Position numbers and translations under genes: made by a program. A stretch of 64,000 bases of DNA, taken from the NCBI RefSeq assembly GCF_022539315.1, contig NC_066322.1, forward strand, positions 20,718,765 to 20,782,764. Direction: 5' to 3'. This DNA comes from Serinus canaria. Lineage: Eukaryota > Chordata > Aves > Passeriformes > Fringillidae. The notes beneath the pieces are model-generated. The model was not told the DNA's origin. It worked only from the letters and a program-made list of their open reading frames with translations, and did not search any database. This document shows positions 1 through 13,597 of this stretch, piece after piece. Positions within the stretch are counted from its first letter, which is position 1, and every line of letters begins with the position of its first letter.

Positions 1-436
1 ACGCCTTAGAGTTCTATAATTAAATTCCATATCTGTTTTTTGCTCTTAGATATGTACACATGATTTATTTTTGTAGCTTGGGAAATGCTTTTTTCTCTCC
101 TATGTGACAAGAAACAGCAGAAACCTTTACTTTGATAAAATCAACATCCTTCACAGTTGCAGACTGCTAATGAGTATTCAACAATGTTTTGCTTGCAAAA
201 AGCCAGTATAAAAAAATTGAGCAGTGGTGCTTCTCAAAAAAGATCTCATAAACAAAAATTGATTATATAATCTATTTCACTTTAGGAAGAGTAGGCAATT
301 TTCTTTTTTTTTGTATTTTATGGTTAATTTGGTCTTAGTTTAGAATTGTCTGCTCTCAATACTGTATGTTTATAAGTGAGCTGACAGCTGGAATAGTACA
401 AATTATTTGAACTTGGAGACTCTTTTTCCCCCCTAG
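1..436 (+). other. STXBP3: STXBP3 intron (partial)
   Basis: This is the 3' part of an STXBP3 intron; the window opens inside the gene. It ends in a pyrimidine-rich acceptor (TTTTTCCCCCCTAG) directly before the exon at 437. I saw no exon here that would supply the residues expected upstream of the first exon, so the earlier exons must lie outside the window. The short minus-strand open frames here are chance. Confidence 0.8.
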
Positions 437-3400
437 TTTGTCCTGACAGCCTCTTCAATAAAATTAAGGCTTCATGTGCAAAATCAATAAAGAAATGCAA
501 GGAGATCAACATTTCATTCTTCCCTTATGAATCTCAGGTAAGTTTCATTCTTAACCTTAACAGTAGTCTGGAGGATTATTTTCAAATGCTGCTGGCCTTT
601 TAGAAAACAATGAAATAGAATGTAGCTTTTGATTGACAAACTCTGTAAGATATTTCCATTTGGGCACATTTCCAGTGCTTGCTTATGCTTTTCAGATAAA
701 AACAAATGCTCTTGTACTCCAAGTTTTTACTCTTTGCACTTGACTTCTTTGCAAGACTTGGTATCAGTTGCAATAGGGAGGTTAAAGAAGGATTCTGTTC
801 CTTAAGAGCAGGCAAGTATTCTGGCTGGTTTTTGGTAAGAGTTTGTTACTGCTGATACTGAGGTTTTACTTTGATAGGTTGGGTAGGTTGGTGCATAGGA
901 GTGAAGTAGGACTTGGTGAAAGTCAGGAAAGGAGAACAAATGAACTGAGAGAACTGAAGTTTTTACTGGAGTTTTGTATTCTCAGTATCTGGGGTTGTGA
1001 GAACCTTTTCAATCCTTAGCAGAGGAACAATGTTAACTGGTCTTCCTGCTTCCTGGGATGCTAGGAGTAAATAATCATGCTGAGCTCTGCACAAAGTCCA
1101 GGTGATTATCTACTCGAGTGAAGCAAACACCTTTATCTGGATGGGCATTCTTATTTGGCTCTGTCGTTACAGAGTCCATCTGAAGCTAGAGAAAATCCAT
1201 TTACTGACAATGGGATTGTGCCCGTGTTTGCATTCCATTTACAAAACTGTTGAAAAAGCTTTTCATCTCTGTAGTACTAAGCTGCTTTAATCAAGATATA
1301 ATGCATTTAAAGAATTCCAACTATTGAAGGTAAATTCTTCATATTAAAAGCAGATACAATATGTAAACTTTGATTTTAAACCAATTTAATCTTGATACCT
1401 TCTATGATCACTTTGATATTGCATTGTATCATCTGTACAAGGCTCTGACAGGTGTTTAGTTCCTTCCTTCCATTTGTCCTTCCTTCCATAAAAGTCTGAG
1501 AACGAGCAGATGAGCTCAGCAGGGACAGAGGAATAAAGTGTGGGTTTGTTTGTTTTTTTTTTTTCTTCAGTGTCCTATGTATGACTTTTTTTTCAGTTTT
1601 AAATTATTAGCTGACTTTTTACCAGGTGTTTTGGCAATCTGAAAGTTAGGCCCTTTTTTTCTTGCTTGTGCTTTACGTAGGTATTTACTCTCAACATCCC
1701 AGATGCATTTTACCGCTGCTACAGTCCCACTCTGGAAAAGACAAAGGATAAAGATGCTGTGCTGCAAGTCATGGCTGAACAAATTGTTACCTTATGTGCT
1801 ACGCTAGATGAGAATCCAGGAGTACGATATAAAAGGTGGGACAAAATTAGTGTTCTATAGTAATTGCTCTCACTTCTAGGGCCTACCACATTATTTGGTC
1901 ATAGCTCGAGGCTACAGCATAGTTTGATTTTTTTTTTTCCCTTGTGGTTGTGGATTAATTGTTTTAATCCACAAGTCTGAAATATGGTATGATAGGAATT
2001 TGTGAAGTGTAGGTAGAGCAGTGTTTTCTGCGTACATGCATGTAACAGTGCTTGCTATACCCTGTCTAGTTCTGAGTGGTTTGTTTCATGTCTGGTCAGT
2101 AGGGTGACACTGATATGCTGGGTTCTTGTATGCCACATGCATAATCCTGTAACAGAACTGCTGCTGTTCAGCCATTTGCAGCTCTGCTTGGCACCAAGGA
2201 ATTCAGAAATTACTGTGGCACATGGGATCAGGATTTCTTGTAGTAGAGATATTGAGAAGAATGCCTCTTTTGAACTTTGAAAGGGATTTACTATCTTTGA
2301 AGTCAAAGTAGGCTTCTGAAATTGTATTCAAGAACTGCATTCTGTGGTGTAATGTGAGGTGGTGTCTTATTCTCTGCAAAGGCAACCAACAGTTGCTTGA
2401 CTGTTTTTTTCCCCTGTTCTTTGTCTTTTTCTTTGTTTCCCACCCCTGAGTGAAAATTTAGGTGCTGGGCCATGTTCCAGCTAATGCCAGTCTTTTGGCT
2501 GAAGCTGTTTCTGCTGTGTAAAATACCTGAAGCATTCAAAGAGTGAAATCATAATGTAAAAGTGAAAGCATATTGGAAATACTTAGAATGGAGTTCAGAA
2601 ACTCATGAAAGCAGAGGATCAATCTAGGGAGTTTTCTGTTTTAAAGGTAGCATTTTAGTGTTCTAATGAAGAAATGTAAGTTATTTTTGCATGCTTCCTT
2701 TTTTCCCAGTGGACCATCTGATAGAGCCAGCAAACTTGCACAGCTTGTTGAAAAAAGTCTTGAAAACTACTACAAAACAGATGAGAGAAGCCAAATAAAG
2801 GTAGACAGTGAACTAAAATGTTTGATTTATTTATTTTAACTATTTTGTATGTCTGGTGAAAAGAAATCTTTGAAATATTCTTCAAAAATTAAGTTCTACA
2901 AATACAGCTATTATTTAATAATAAAGGCAACTAGTTGCCATTTAGTGGGTTTTGTGTATGAAAGCCATGTAGAGGTAATACTGTTGGAGTAAAGCTGTTT
3001 TTGTGTGATCAAACTGATTTGATTTGGAAAATTAGTCCTGTGATAATGTAGGGGGATGCTACAAACCGGAAGACCAGTGGATAAATGTTGTTTTAATATC
3101 ACCTTCCATAAGGCCATGTGTAGAAGGGGCTTACTCCAGAATTGAAATGTTTCCCTTGAAGGGACTTATTGTCTACAAAGATACAGCTGTTCACCTAAAT
3201 AATGATTTTGATTTGTCACTACAAATAAGGCCTGATTAGGGCAGCTGCTTAAACACAAAACCATGGGGTAAATCATTCTGATTTTGACTTTGTACTTTGC
3301 TACAGAAATAAATATTCCTGCTGCTACTGCCACTTCACTAAATCCCAGAATGAAACTTTCGGTTGAATGTTTGGAGGTCTTTTCCTGTAGTGCGGCACTA

Positions 3401-6400
3401 TCTGATCTGCAATACAAACAATGAAGTTATCTATTAAATCTCTGGGCAGCATTTTTGGGGTTTTATTTGTTTTTCTTTTACTTTTTTTGTTCACTAGACT
3501 AATGAAATTCATATTTCTGAATGTATTGCAGTGGACTAAGAGCATTGCCTTAAACTTAGTATTTAAAACCATGGTATATAATTCAAATGTTCAAACAAAC
3601 GCTTGGACCATAGTGCAGTGCTTTTCAGTTATTTTTCTAAAAATATCTGCAGTGCTGTGACTAAATGCAAATAGAGTTAGCATGCATTAACTTTCTCCTG
3701 TATGTCTTAACTTTGTGTTTGTTTGGTGGCTTTCTAGGCTAAAACCCACTCCCAACTAATAATAATTGATCGTGGTTTTGACCCAGTATCAACTGTACTC
3801 CATGAGCTCACCTTCCAGGCAATGGCATATGATCTGCTACCCATTGAAAATGATACTTACAAGCAAGTACTTAAAAAAACCCCAAAACCTAAATAGTTTA
3901 TTCCTGGTTATAAAATCCCTGAATTGTTTAGCTCAGTTGCACCATGGCAATATTATCTGCTTATATTGCATAATGGTTGCATAACTTTTTGTTAGTCTTT
4001 CCTCTTTTATTTGTAACTTCATCATTTTCTTGACTTCCTCCCTTAGTTGATATTAGGTAGGTAGGATCTAATTGGCGTTTTTGTTAAGTTTTGAGTCCAC
4101 CAAATTGCATTCTTTAAGAACCTTTTACTACTCTTGAAGTAAAGCCTTGGGAGTGCACATTGAGATTCTCTGAATTTTCTTTCATAGTCTCAATTTTTTG
4201 GCATAACAAGACAAGCAATACCACTAACTGAATACTGAGAAAAAGCTAGGTTACTTCTCAGGTGTGCTCACTTTTATAGCTTCAGAAATTTAATTAGTGT
4301 AGTTGTTAAAATTTACATGTTTTATTGTAAATACACATTTAAATCAGTAATGTTCAGTTTATAAGCACTGTTTGGAGTAGTGTAATGTTAATTTGCAGAA
4401 GTGATGTGCTTTACTGTCTGATTGTTCTGACAGCAATGGTTTTGGTAGGACTTTGCCTTCTGGTGACCCACTTCAGCAAAAGAGACCTGATGGCCTCATT
4501 GTTTAGCCAAGCAAAGAGCAGTGTGTATCTTCAGTCAGAAGCACTGGGTGAAGATTTTAATAGAAAGTGTAGGCTCTGTGAGTCTGGGTTTGATTGCAGG
4601 GTATGAAAATGTAGCAGAATGTTTTCTAGGTAGTCACGATCTGACTTTGATCATTAATCTTGTAATTTTTTTCTTTCTTTTGCTTTCTGGCAATCGGCAC
4701 TGTGTGAGTTTCTGTAAATGTGAAAATATTGTTGTGGCACGATTGTGGTCTTGTTTTAGGTTTATTGCTGTTTATAGTCACGTAATAGTTGCTCTATAGT
4801 GCTGTGCAACAGTTGCTTTTATATGTGAAGTACTTTGTCCTGCTTAGCATTTTGTTGGTGGATGTAACTTCATTTTCCTTTAGTTATAAAGTCTTATAGT
4901 TCACAGAGAAAGCTGCATTTGGCAGTAATACAGTGCAGTTGTTAAACTGCACTGTATTATTTTGTGCAGTTTGCATTTGAAACCAGAGGGAAGTTGACAT
5001 TGAAAACTGAAGAGAAATTGAGGTGCATGTAAATGTGTGTTTAAAACTCTAGTTACTGTTGGTTTAAAAGAATATCCAGAAGCTCTTGCCCCAAAGAATC
5101 TTTCTAAAATTTATCTGTTGCTTCTCTGTTAAAATATGTAAAATCCTGTAAATTATATTTTCTCAGGCACTGGCTTGGCTTATAAGTTAAAGTCTTTGTC
5201 AATTACTGCTATTACCATTTATGTTGATTAAACTGTTACACATACTACTGTAATAAGTGATGAGAACTAGGGGAAACCCAAACCCCAAATAATTGTCTGA
5301 ATTTTCTCTTGGAAGATACAAAACAGAAGGCTCTGGTGGGAAGGAAAAGGAGGCAGTTTTGGAGGAAGATGATGACCTGTGGGTGAAGATGCGGCACAAG
5401 CATATTGCAGATGTGATAGAGTATGTGCATAAATAACAAAGCCAGCCGTTGGTTTCTGTGAGAGGGAGGGTGTTAGAGCTGTTCAGTGGGAATACAGGCA
5501 GTAATGAACATCGTTTACAAGACAGATTGGATTCAGTTAAGTAATCAATGCCAGGAAGAAATTGTACTTCAAAAATACAGTATGTACCCAGGTACGCTGG
5601 GTCAGTTATACTAATGCTACTTGCAGTTCTAGAGGTAAATGGAAATCAAGTCATTTCCTGGCAAGTATTTTCAAATATTTTAAATCTGAAGGGATTATTT
5701 TTCATACAGTGCTACCAAGCTGCTGCATCTAATGATGTTATGAAGATACTGCAAATAGAACGTTTAATATTTCCTTTGAAAAAAAATCACTCTTTTCTCT
5801 GAAGATAAACCTGTATTTCAGGCTTTTACATTCATTCAGAAATTCTTGTTGCACAGTTCTTTTAAGAAAAAATTTAAGCACTCATGTGCTGTTGCATTTC
5901 ATTATGTTCCTCTTTTCTTCAGGGAAATACCAAAACTTTTGAAAGACGTTTCATCAAAAACAAAAGCAGCAGACGGAAAAGTAAGTTGTTTAAAATGAGA
6001 TTTTGTTTTTCCTGGTAATTTAGTTATTTTCAGCTGATCAGATCCATGTAACTTATGGATCTACTAGAGAAATTAAGACTTTTCTCAACTGGAATTTTCA
6101 GGGGTTGTGGGGGGAAGCAAGCTGCAACAGGAAGGCAAATAAGCACATCATTTACTGGGGGTACAGATTTTCAACTTGTGTCATTTCTTTCCAGTTATCC
6201 GTATCTGCTCTGTCCCAGTTAATGAAGAAGATGCCACTCTATCGTAAAGAGATTAGTAAGGTAAGGGGTCTTTTGTAGTCTCAACTTCACAGTAAATAAT
6301 TCTGTGCACTTGACTTTGTTTTGTTGAAACATAGTTTTTTTCTGTCATTTTCCTGTAGTGTGCTATATAGCTGTTCTCCAAATTAACGTTTTCACCTACT

Positions 6401-9400
6401 GTAAAATTTAGCAAAGAAAACTTGTTTCCATGTGTTTCATTTTACCATGTAAAAGAATGAAATAATTTGTGTGCTTTGAGGATTGAAGATAGCATTACAG
6501 TTTAGTGTTTTACAAAGTATTATGGGGGTCAGACTCTAAATTAAGGGGAAAACACAGAAAATGTGTGATGGTACTGAAGGATTAACTCTTGGAACCTGTA
6601 AAAATCATGGATATGCTAGGAAAAAATTCAAGCTATGACAGCTTGTGATTTTCTTTTCCTTTTTTTTGTTCTTTCTGTCTTATAGCAAGTTGTTCATCTT
6701 AGCATAGCAGAAGATTGCATGAGCAAGTTCAAATCTAACATAGAAAGGCTCTGTAAAACTGAACAGGTATGTTTAAAAAAGCCACAAACCCAAGAGCAAC
6801 TTGGCAAGTATTTTTTTGTTTGCAGGAATAGAAGCTTGTTCTAACTGACTAAATTACTATGTCTCTTGCCTTTATTTTGTGATCAGTTTTTGAGGTGGTA
6901 GTATTAAAACTAAGTGTAATATACAAGGCTCTTAATCTCCCAATAAGGAGGTGTTCCTAAGAGTTTTGGAGGTTTTTTTTGGTCTTGAAGTCTGGCTAAT
7001 TTGTATAAGGATCACCTTTGTTTTCAGGGCTGAAAATTCCTATGAGGTTGCTTTAATATGTTGTGCAGAGAGAAGCCCTTTTTAAATGTCTGGGAGAAGT
7101 ACCTTTTAGGGTGATGCATTACATTGTGACTATAATTTACATTTTTAAGAATTCTACATATCATCGTTTGAAGTGTTTAAGAGTGTTATGTGGTGTTATT
7201 ATAATGCTGTAACTATTGAAGTCAATGTAAGACTTGTCATACTGAGTTTAAATTGATGCAGCTTGCTTGTTTCCTGAAACCCATGATTTCATAAAAATGC
7301 CATCCAAAACACACAGAACAACATTGATTTAAATTACTTCAATGATTTTAACCATGGTGTCTGTTTTTTAATTAATTTAGGACTTGGCTCTTGGAACTGA
7401 TGCAGAAGGTGAAAAAGTGAAAGACTCTATGAGGGTCCTCCTTCCAGTTTTGCTCAACAAAAGTCATGACAGCTATGACAAAATCAGAGCTATTCTCCTG
7501 TATATCTTTAGCACAAATGGTATGACAAGTTGCCCCGTTTTTTTCCTCAGTGCTATGAGCTTGAACTCAAGTGTTAGGATAGTACCCTGGTTTTAGTTAA
7601 CCTAGGTCTCTGCATTGCAGTTGATAGCTGGATTTGAAAGAAATCCTATCCATCTTCTGTATTTTCTCTCAGATTAGTAGCAAAGATACTACTGGCAAAG
7701 AGTTAAGAGATGTAATTCAAGTGTAGATTCATACAGTGTTTTAATATAATTCTTATCCTTGCATATGTGCATTGGTTTGTTCTCTTATTTTCACATGCTG
7801 TTGAAGCTGTTAAAGGGGAGTTCCATATCTGTGGCAACCTGAAAATTAGGTCAGTGGGGAAAAATTTGTTGAAGAGAAGGAGCAAATTGGCAGAATGTTG
7901 GTCTGAATTTGTAACAGTATTGAGTTTTGGTCTCAAGAATGGACCATTAAACAAAATTTTATCTAAAATATAGTATTATGTTCAACTTAGACTGGTCACA
8001 CAGAACAAACAAAAAAGTTCTGGACTAAATAACAGCCCAGAATGTGTCAGACGAAACTGGTCTTACTCACAGTCACTTGGTAATTGTTGTCTCTTTTCCA
8101 TATATTGAAGGAACTACCCAGGAGAACTTGGACAAGCTGATCCAGAATGTGCACATAGAAAGTGATAGTGATATGATAAGAAATTGGAAATACCTTGATA
8201 TTCCTGTTATCTCTTCAGTAAGAATGTTTTTATTTATTTTGTGATTTCTTACTGTCCAAGGACCTACAGCTCTTTCAGCAACCCTTAGCAATATTATCCA
8301 GATCTGGGTTGGAAGCAGATAATTGCTAGATTTTTTTTTTTTTTGGTAATGTGTTTAAGTGGTAAATCCTTTGAAAATCATTCATGTTAGTTGTTTGAAG
8401 TAAGATATCCATAATGTTGCCTCTGCAATAATCAGGTGGTGGCTTGAGCTAGTTGATTTTGGAAACTGACAACTTAATCAGTTCCTTCTCTCTGAAGTTA
8501 GTATTTCTAATATATCCTGAATTCTAGAGGTATTAATTTTGTTCTTTATGATTTTTATTTTTTCTTTAAAATATCATACTTATCCCTCCTCCTTCTTATA
8601 CTGACTGCTAATTATTTTCAAAAGTCCAAACAGTAAATAATACAACCATATTTTGAAAATATTTTCAGTTTGTTGCACAGCAGCATAAATACGTAAGAAG
8701 GGACCGTTCTAAAGAAGAAACCTTTCAGCTTTCTAGGTGGACTCCTGTTATCAAAGACGTTATGGAGGTAAATTTCACCAACTAATCAATTCATGGGTGC
8801 AGTGCAGAAATTTACTCAAGTGAGCTGTTGTACTCTGTCTTTTGAATTCCACAGTATTTGAGTTAATTTTGTTAAATACATCTGGTGCGCAAAGTGATTG
8901 TTTCTAGTCTGTCTGTAATATAGAACATTAGACTGCTGTTAGTATTACTCCTTATTGGAGATCATTTTAAAGTTGAAGCAAATGAAAGTGAAAGCTTGTC
9001 CTGGGTTTGGCAGTGTTTGGTATAATTTACAGAGTTGTATCCTCTTGGTTTTAACTCCAATGGCTCTTTAAACTGCAATTCCAATCTAAACTGTAGTGTG
9101 GTAGAGCCTGGAAGCTGTTACTTGCCAGAAGTGTAATTTAATTTCATTGTTCTTAAACCTCTTAAACCTCTTCTTAAACATCAGTCAGTGACTGATGTCA
9201 CACAGGATACTGGAGTGTTAGTCTGACCCAGTGCTGTCATTCATAAATTCTTGATGGCTTTCTCGTGTTCATTTATATTTTTAGGGGACTCTGACTTCTC
9301 TCATACATTGCCATATAGAAATTCAATACATTAGGGTTTTTACAGATGAAAATCTGCTAGTGAAATCTGAACAGTTCAATCAGTATATGTTTATAAAAAA

Positions 9401-12400
9401 AGCATGTATACTCACAATTCCTTGTCATACACAAAACACTTTTAATACATTTTAGTGTTATGTGGTCTAGCATTACGTTACATAGGAGCATTATTCATGA
9501 GATGCTACTTGCAATTATTTGTTGGGCTGCATGTATGGCATGAAATGCCAGTTAGATATCCTTTCTGAAAGTGAAACTTGGTGGAGTTAAGGTCTGTATG
9601 CCTGTTTAAAGTGTGTCTTTATTTTGCACTTCAGGATGCTATAGAAAACAAATTAGATTCAAAAGACTGGCCTTATTGTTCCCGCTGTCCTCCCACCTGG
9701 AACGGGTCAGGAGCAGTAAGGTAAATGGTTTAATTTCCTGAAATATAGTTTACCCAGATCTCAGTATTTGTGTCATTTACTTTCTAAAGCCTTACAGAAG
9801 TGTGCTTACTGAACAGTGAAATAACACATGTAAGGTAATGTTAATGTGCCAAGCCTATATTTTTATTGAATCTAAAACATACTCAACTTGGTTGTTATTT
9901 TAATAATTCTTAGTAATGTATAGCTTTTTTATTTGTACTATCTCCCTTTTGATTCAAGGTTAGAAATAACATTTCATACTCCTAGAATGAGAAGTTTAAA
10001 CCATTGAGTGGGAAGTGGTTTCAGGAATAAATGTTCAGTACTGTGACTTAGGTGAAAAGAATGTTTTACTTCTGGAAGTTATCTCTGCTATGTTAGTGAT
10101 GGCAACATTATTGGGGTTAATTACCTCAGGAAATTAAATTAATCTTCTATAGGTTCTCTCATTAGGAAATATGGGCCTGTTAGGCATTTGCCCCCTGTTG
10201 CCAGGGAGTGGTTTAGGCAAGTACAGGACAGTTGGAGATCTTGAAATGAATTCTCGGCTAATGAATGTGAAATGTGTACTTGCATATTTAATGATTATCA
10301 CTGAGAGGCGATTTTTGGAATTTCTTTTTTTTTAAGCTCACCTGTACTGTTCCTTCTTTCTCATTTTAATTCTGCTAGCTCTTGAACCTCATGACCAATA
10401 CATGCCAATTTGAGAGCTTTATCACTTTTTATAGTGTTATTTTAAAAGGGAGACAAATGAATCAAGACTCCCAAGAGTGTTTCTATCACAGGAATGCTAA
10501 CTATGAATGTTCCTCTCTCAGGAATGCTTACTGCACTAATCAGGTGCTGGAATTCAGGGAGGGAAACATTAAATATATGCTAAATGTGGAAGGCACACTT
10601 GAATTGGAATTTGCACCTTTCTAAACAAAAAACAAAGAATAGAGATACACAGCCTTCAGAGAATAGGTTTTTTTACATCCATTTCTAATTCAACTGTTTG
10701 TGGTGTATCCATCTATTCCCGGATATGCACTAGGATGATCATTGCCAGGGAATACTAGAGCAAGTCCCTGCACACTGGAATGTGATCTCTGTCTTACAGG
10801 CTGTGAAATGTGGGAATCTTGAAGGCACTCTAGCAGGGAGATCAGGACTGCAGATGACTTAACTTGTGTATTAGATTCTAAGCACTTCAGGCTGCTTTTG
10901 TTTTTCCTCGGTATCTGAATCTGTTTTGATAAGACAAATGTTTTCTTTAGAGATTCTGTTTGTGTTCAGAGATAGAAAAAACTAAGACTCCAGCTTTTTC
11001 AAATGAACCTCTCATGAAAAATGCCACTGGAATTGGGAGCATGCAGAGTTAAGCTGCTTGGCAGGAGTCCCTGGCATGTTAGCTGTGTGTGCAACAAGGT
11101 TTTTGTTTTGTATTTATTTTCCCCTAGTGATACCTAAACAGTTAGAGTAATGTGATAATTTACAAAATTTAATAAAAACAATTTATCAGTTTATTTAAAT
11201 ACTTTTGCTGAAATTATAATCAAGCCACGAACTGAATGACAGAAATTACTACTGCTTGTTGACTGTAGAATTTTAACCAAAAATTAATCAGGCAAGCTGT
11301 ATAAATGTCATCTGGTGAAATCTCCTGCAGTGCCCGCCAGAAGCCTCGAACGAGTCACAGAGAGGAGCGCAGGAGCAGCGCCAGGCTGATCGTGTTTGTC
11401 ATTGGAGGCGTCACCTTCTCGGAGACGCGCAGCGCCTACGAGGTTTCTGAGGCCTACAAGTCCTGCGAGGTTGTTATTGGTAAGTTTGCCCTGGGAAAGG
11501 GTGCTGTGTGTGCTCTACTGCGGGTGGGTCTGCAAAATGTAAGAATCATTTTGCTTAGAGCCCCTCTCTTGGTTCACCGTGCTAATACCATAGCCAGTGT
11601 ATTTCTTATGCACTTTAAAAGCATCTTTGCAGGTTATCTCAAGTGTTTCATGTTTGGAAGGATTTTTTTTTGCCACAAGACATTAAGGACAAAACAGTTA
11701 TGGTCTACAGAAGAATTATGTCAGAGACATGTCAGTGTATAGCCAACAGATTTCATGAGACCTCTATTTTGTTGCATTACATTACAGTTTCCTCACAAAC
11801 TTTTGCATCTGCCTATGCTTTACCTTCAGTGGTACTTGCTACTTACATTGCTTTTGGAAGTAGGAAAGCTGACAGACTAGTGCAAAATTGCTCACTTTGG
11901 AAGGAAGCTAAGACTTAAAAAACCTCAACAATCTTAATCAAAATTCCACCCAAAAACCTAAACAAATAAACCACTTTTTCAGTGTAGTTCAGTTGACTTG
12001 GCAATATTTTCTAGTTTCTGTTGTGGCTACTTGGAGGCTTTGCATAAACCACACAATGATTAATTACTTGGGTCCTGAAAATTCCCCTGCTTAAGATCTG
12101 GCAATTACTACACCCTTGTTGGTGTAGTAATCTCTCTGCACTTTGGAGGTAGTAAATGTTTGTTCCATCAGCTGCTGTGCTTCAAATGAATTTTAAATAG
12201 CATTACAGGAAATAATTAGGTGCTAAAACTTGTACATATATATATTATATAGGAACAGAGCTCCTAGATACAGAACCTTACCACAGACCTGTGTCCATCT
12301 GCAGGGCTGGCTGAGGACTTGGGTGCAGGGTCATCTAAAGCATTCTAGATTACTTGAGAGGTCTACACCTGGCATTTAAATTTAGTCTTGAAATTCAGAT

Positions 12401-13597
12401 TGAATCTGGCTACCATCTACCATGATTTTAAATAAATACTCTTCCCTAAAACAATGCCAACCTTGATTCTGAAATCTAGAGTCTGTTACCTCAAAATATA
12501 CAGGGGTATTGTACGTGTGTTTGTGTGTGGTTGGTTTTGTTTTAGTTTACTTTTTATTTGCTGGTTTCATTGGTGGTGGTTGAGGTAGGTTTAATGCTGG
12601 TTCTAGTTCTGAGTAGTAATGGAAAGACCAGGACAACAGGAATGTAGTTTAACCAGATTATTTCTTCATCTGAAACTTGTTTACAATACCATGTTTAGTG
12701 TAGGTGACTCTTTACTGGGATATCTGGCACTCACCACTCACAGCACCATCTTCCTTTTTGTTTAGAGATTTTTCTTGTGGTTTTGTTTGTAATCCTCATA
12801 TCTGAGGGAAGGTGGTAGTTGACAAATTTCCATATGGATTACTGAAAAATTAACATTTGTCTGTGTTCCTGATTCAGAGCTCCAGGAATATTAGCCCATT
12901 CAGAGTGACACTACTTGTTGCCTTCAGAACTGCAGGGTGACTCTTTGTGGCAGAAGTTATAATCACTCTCTGTAAGAATGAGAGGTAGTTGTGCAGTGAA
13001 GAATAAAAAGGATTTCTTTGCTGCTCAAGACTTGAATTTTGTTTTTTCAAGGAAATGTTAGTCAGTAAAAGCCAATTTTCTCTAACTGGTATTTCTGTGG
13101 AACACTACTGTTTGTGATAGTCTTGAATCCAGATAGTTTATTGATTCTAGGGTAAAGCCTCTTATTAACTCATCCTTTCACAGAATGGCAGGTTTCTTGC
13201 AGGCTGGGACAATTGCCCAGGTTCAGCCCTGTCTTTAACACAGGGCAGAGCAGGACTTGAAACTTGTGTTCCAAGTATGAGTCCTGATCTAGATGTCTGA
13301 GTGTGGGAAGAGGGACATTGCCTACCTAATGGTGACACTTACATGATGGTGCTTTATATGAAAACACTTTGAAATGTTGCACTTATTACTGCACCTGTTT
13401 TCCAGGTGCAGCAAAAAACACTGGCATGTAACTGATGTTTTAAAGAGGGAATGTCTGACAGTCAGAATTTGACTGATACAGTTCATACTTATGTTCTTTT
13501 GTCAGGTTCTACTCATATTTTGACACCTAGAAAACTACTAGAGGAAGTGAAGAGCCTTAGTAAACCCAAGGATATGGTCTGCATTAAGGATGAATAG
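437..13597 (+). CDS. STXBP3: Syntaxin-binding protein 3 (Munc18c), 3' fourteen coding exons, 5' partial
   Basis: STXBP3 is a Sec1/Munc18-family protein. The family is known to bind syntaxin (syntaxin-4 for this member) and control SNARE-mediated docking and fusion at the plasma membrane, for example of GLUT4 vesicles. Exons read here: 437-537, 1681-1835, 2710-2800, 3738-3862, 5316-5420, 5923-5980, 6195-6260, 6686-6766, 7381-7519, 8111-8217, 8669-8767, 9635-9720, 11331-11479, 13506-13597. All phases join without a stop and give 483 codons plus TAG at 13595-13597. The family length is about 590 aa, so roughly the first 110 residues are missing beyond the window edge. Diagnostic stretches include [20 protein letters not shown] (3738 exon), [20 protein letters not shown] (7381 exon), [11 protein letters not shown] (8669 exon) and the C-terminal end CIKDE. 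Every intron is GT-AG except 3863-5315, which starts with GC. The exon at 11331 is much more GC-rich than its neighbours. The call rests on remembered family sequence and full splice consistency. Confidence 0.96.
1948..1974. repeat. 11-bp inverted repeat in STXBP3 intron
   Basis: TTGTGGATTAA (1948-1958) is exactly complementary to TTAATCCACAA (1964-1974) across a 5-nt loop. It is intronic and has no evident role. Confidence 0.6.
3738..5420 (+). other. STXBP3: STXBP3 exon pair flanking a GC-AG intron
   Basis: Exon 3738-3862 ends ...GAT ACT TAC AA and is followed by gcaagt. Exon 5316-5420 begins A TAC AAA ACA after ...ctcttggaag. Only a GC donor at 3863 restores the conserved ENDTYKYKT reading across the junction. 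Shifting to the nearest GT would break the frame. The donor context AA|GCAAGT is the strong +3 to +6 context usually seen in functional GC-AG introns, which are roughly 1% of vertebrate introns. The exon lengths (125 and 105 nt) fit the phases. Confidence 0.88.
4926..4959. repeat. Perfect 15-bp inverted repeat with 4-nt loop
   Basis: The arm TAATACAGTGCAGTT (4926-4940) is followed by GTTA and then by its exact reverse complement (4945-4959). It lies inside the GC-AG intron of STXBP3. The stem is perfect but too short for a typical pre-miRNA, and pairing fails just outside the arms. No function is assigned. Confidence 0.85.
12104..12131. repeat. 11-bp inverted repeat in the last STXBP3 intron
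   Basis: ATTACTACACC (12104-12114) and GGTGTAGTAAT (12121-12131) are perfect inverted arms around the loop CTTGTT. They lie in the 2-kb intron between the last two STXBP3 exons. No function is assigned. Confidence 0.6.

Noticed and set aside
11305..11742. 145-aa plus-strand open frame
   Set aside because: Only 11331-11479 is coding (STXBP3 exon). The rest is read-through into flanking intron past a consensus gtaagt donor.
13180..13260. CACAGAATGGCAGG... resembling a CR1 3' end
   Set aside because: Only the first few bases match. The following sequence does not continue as CR1, so it was not called.
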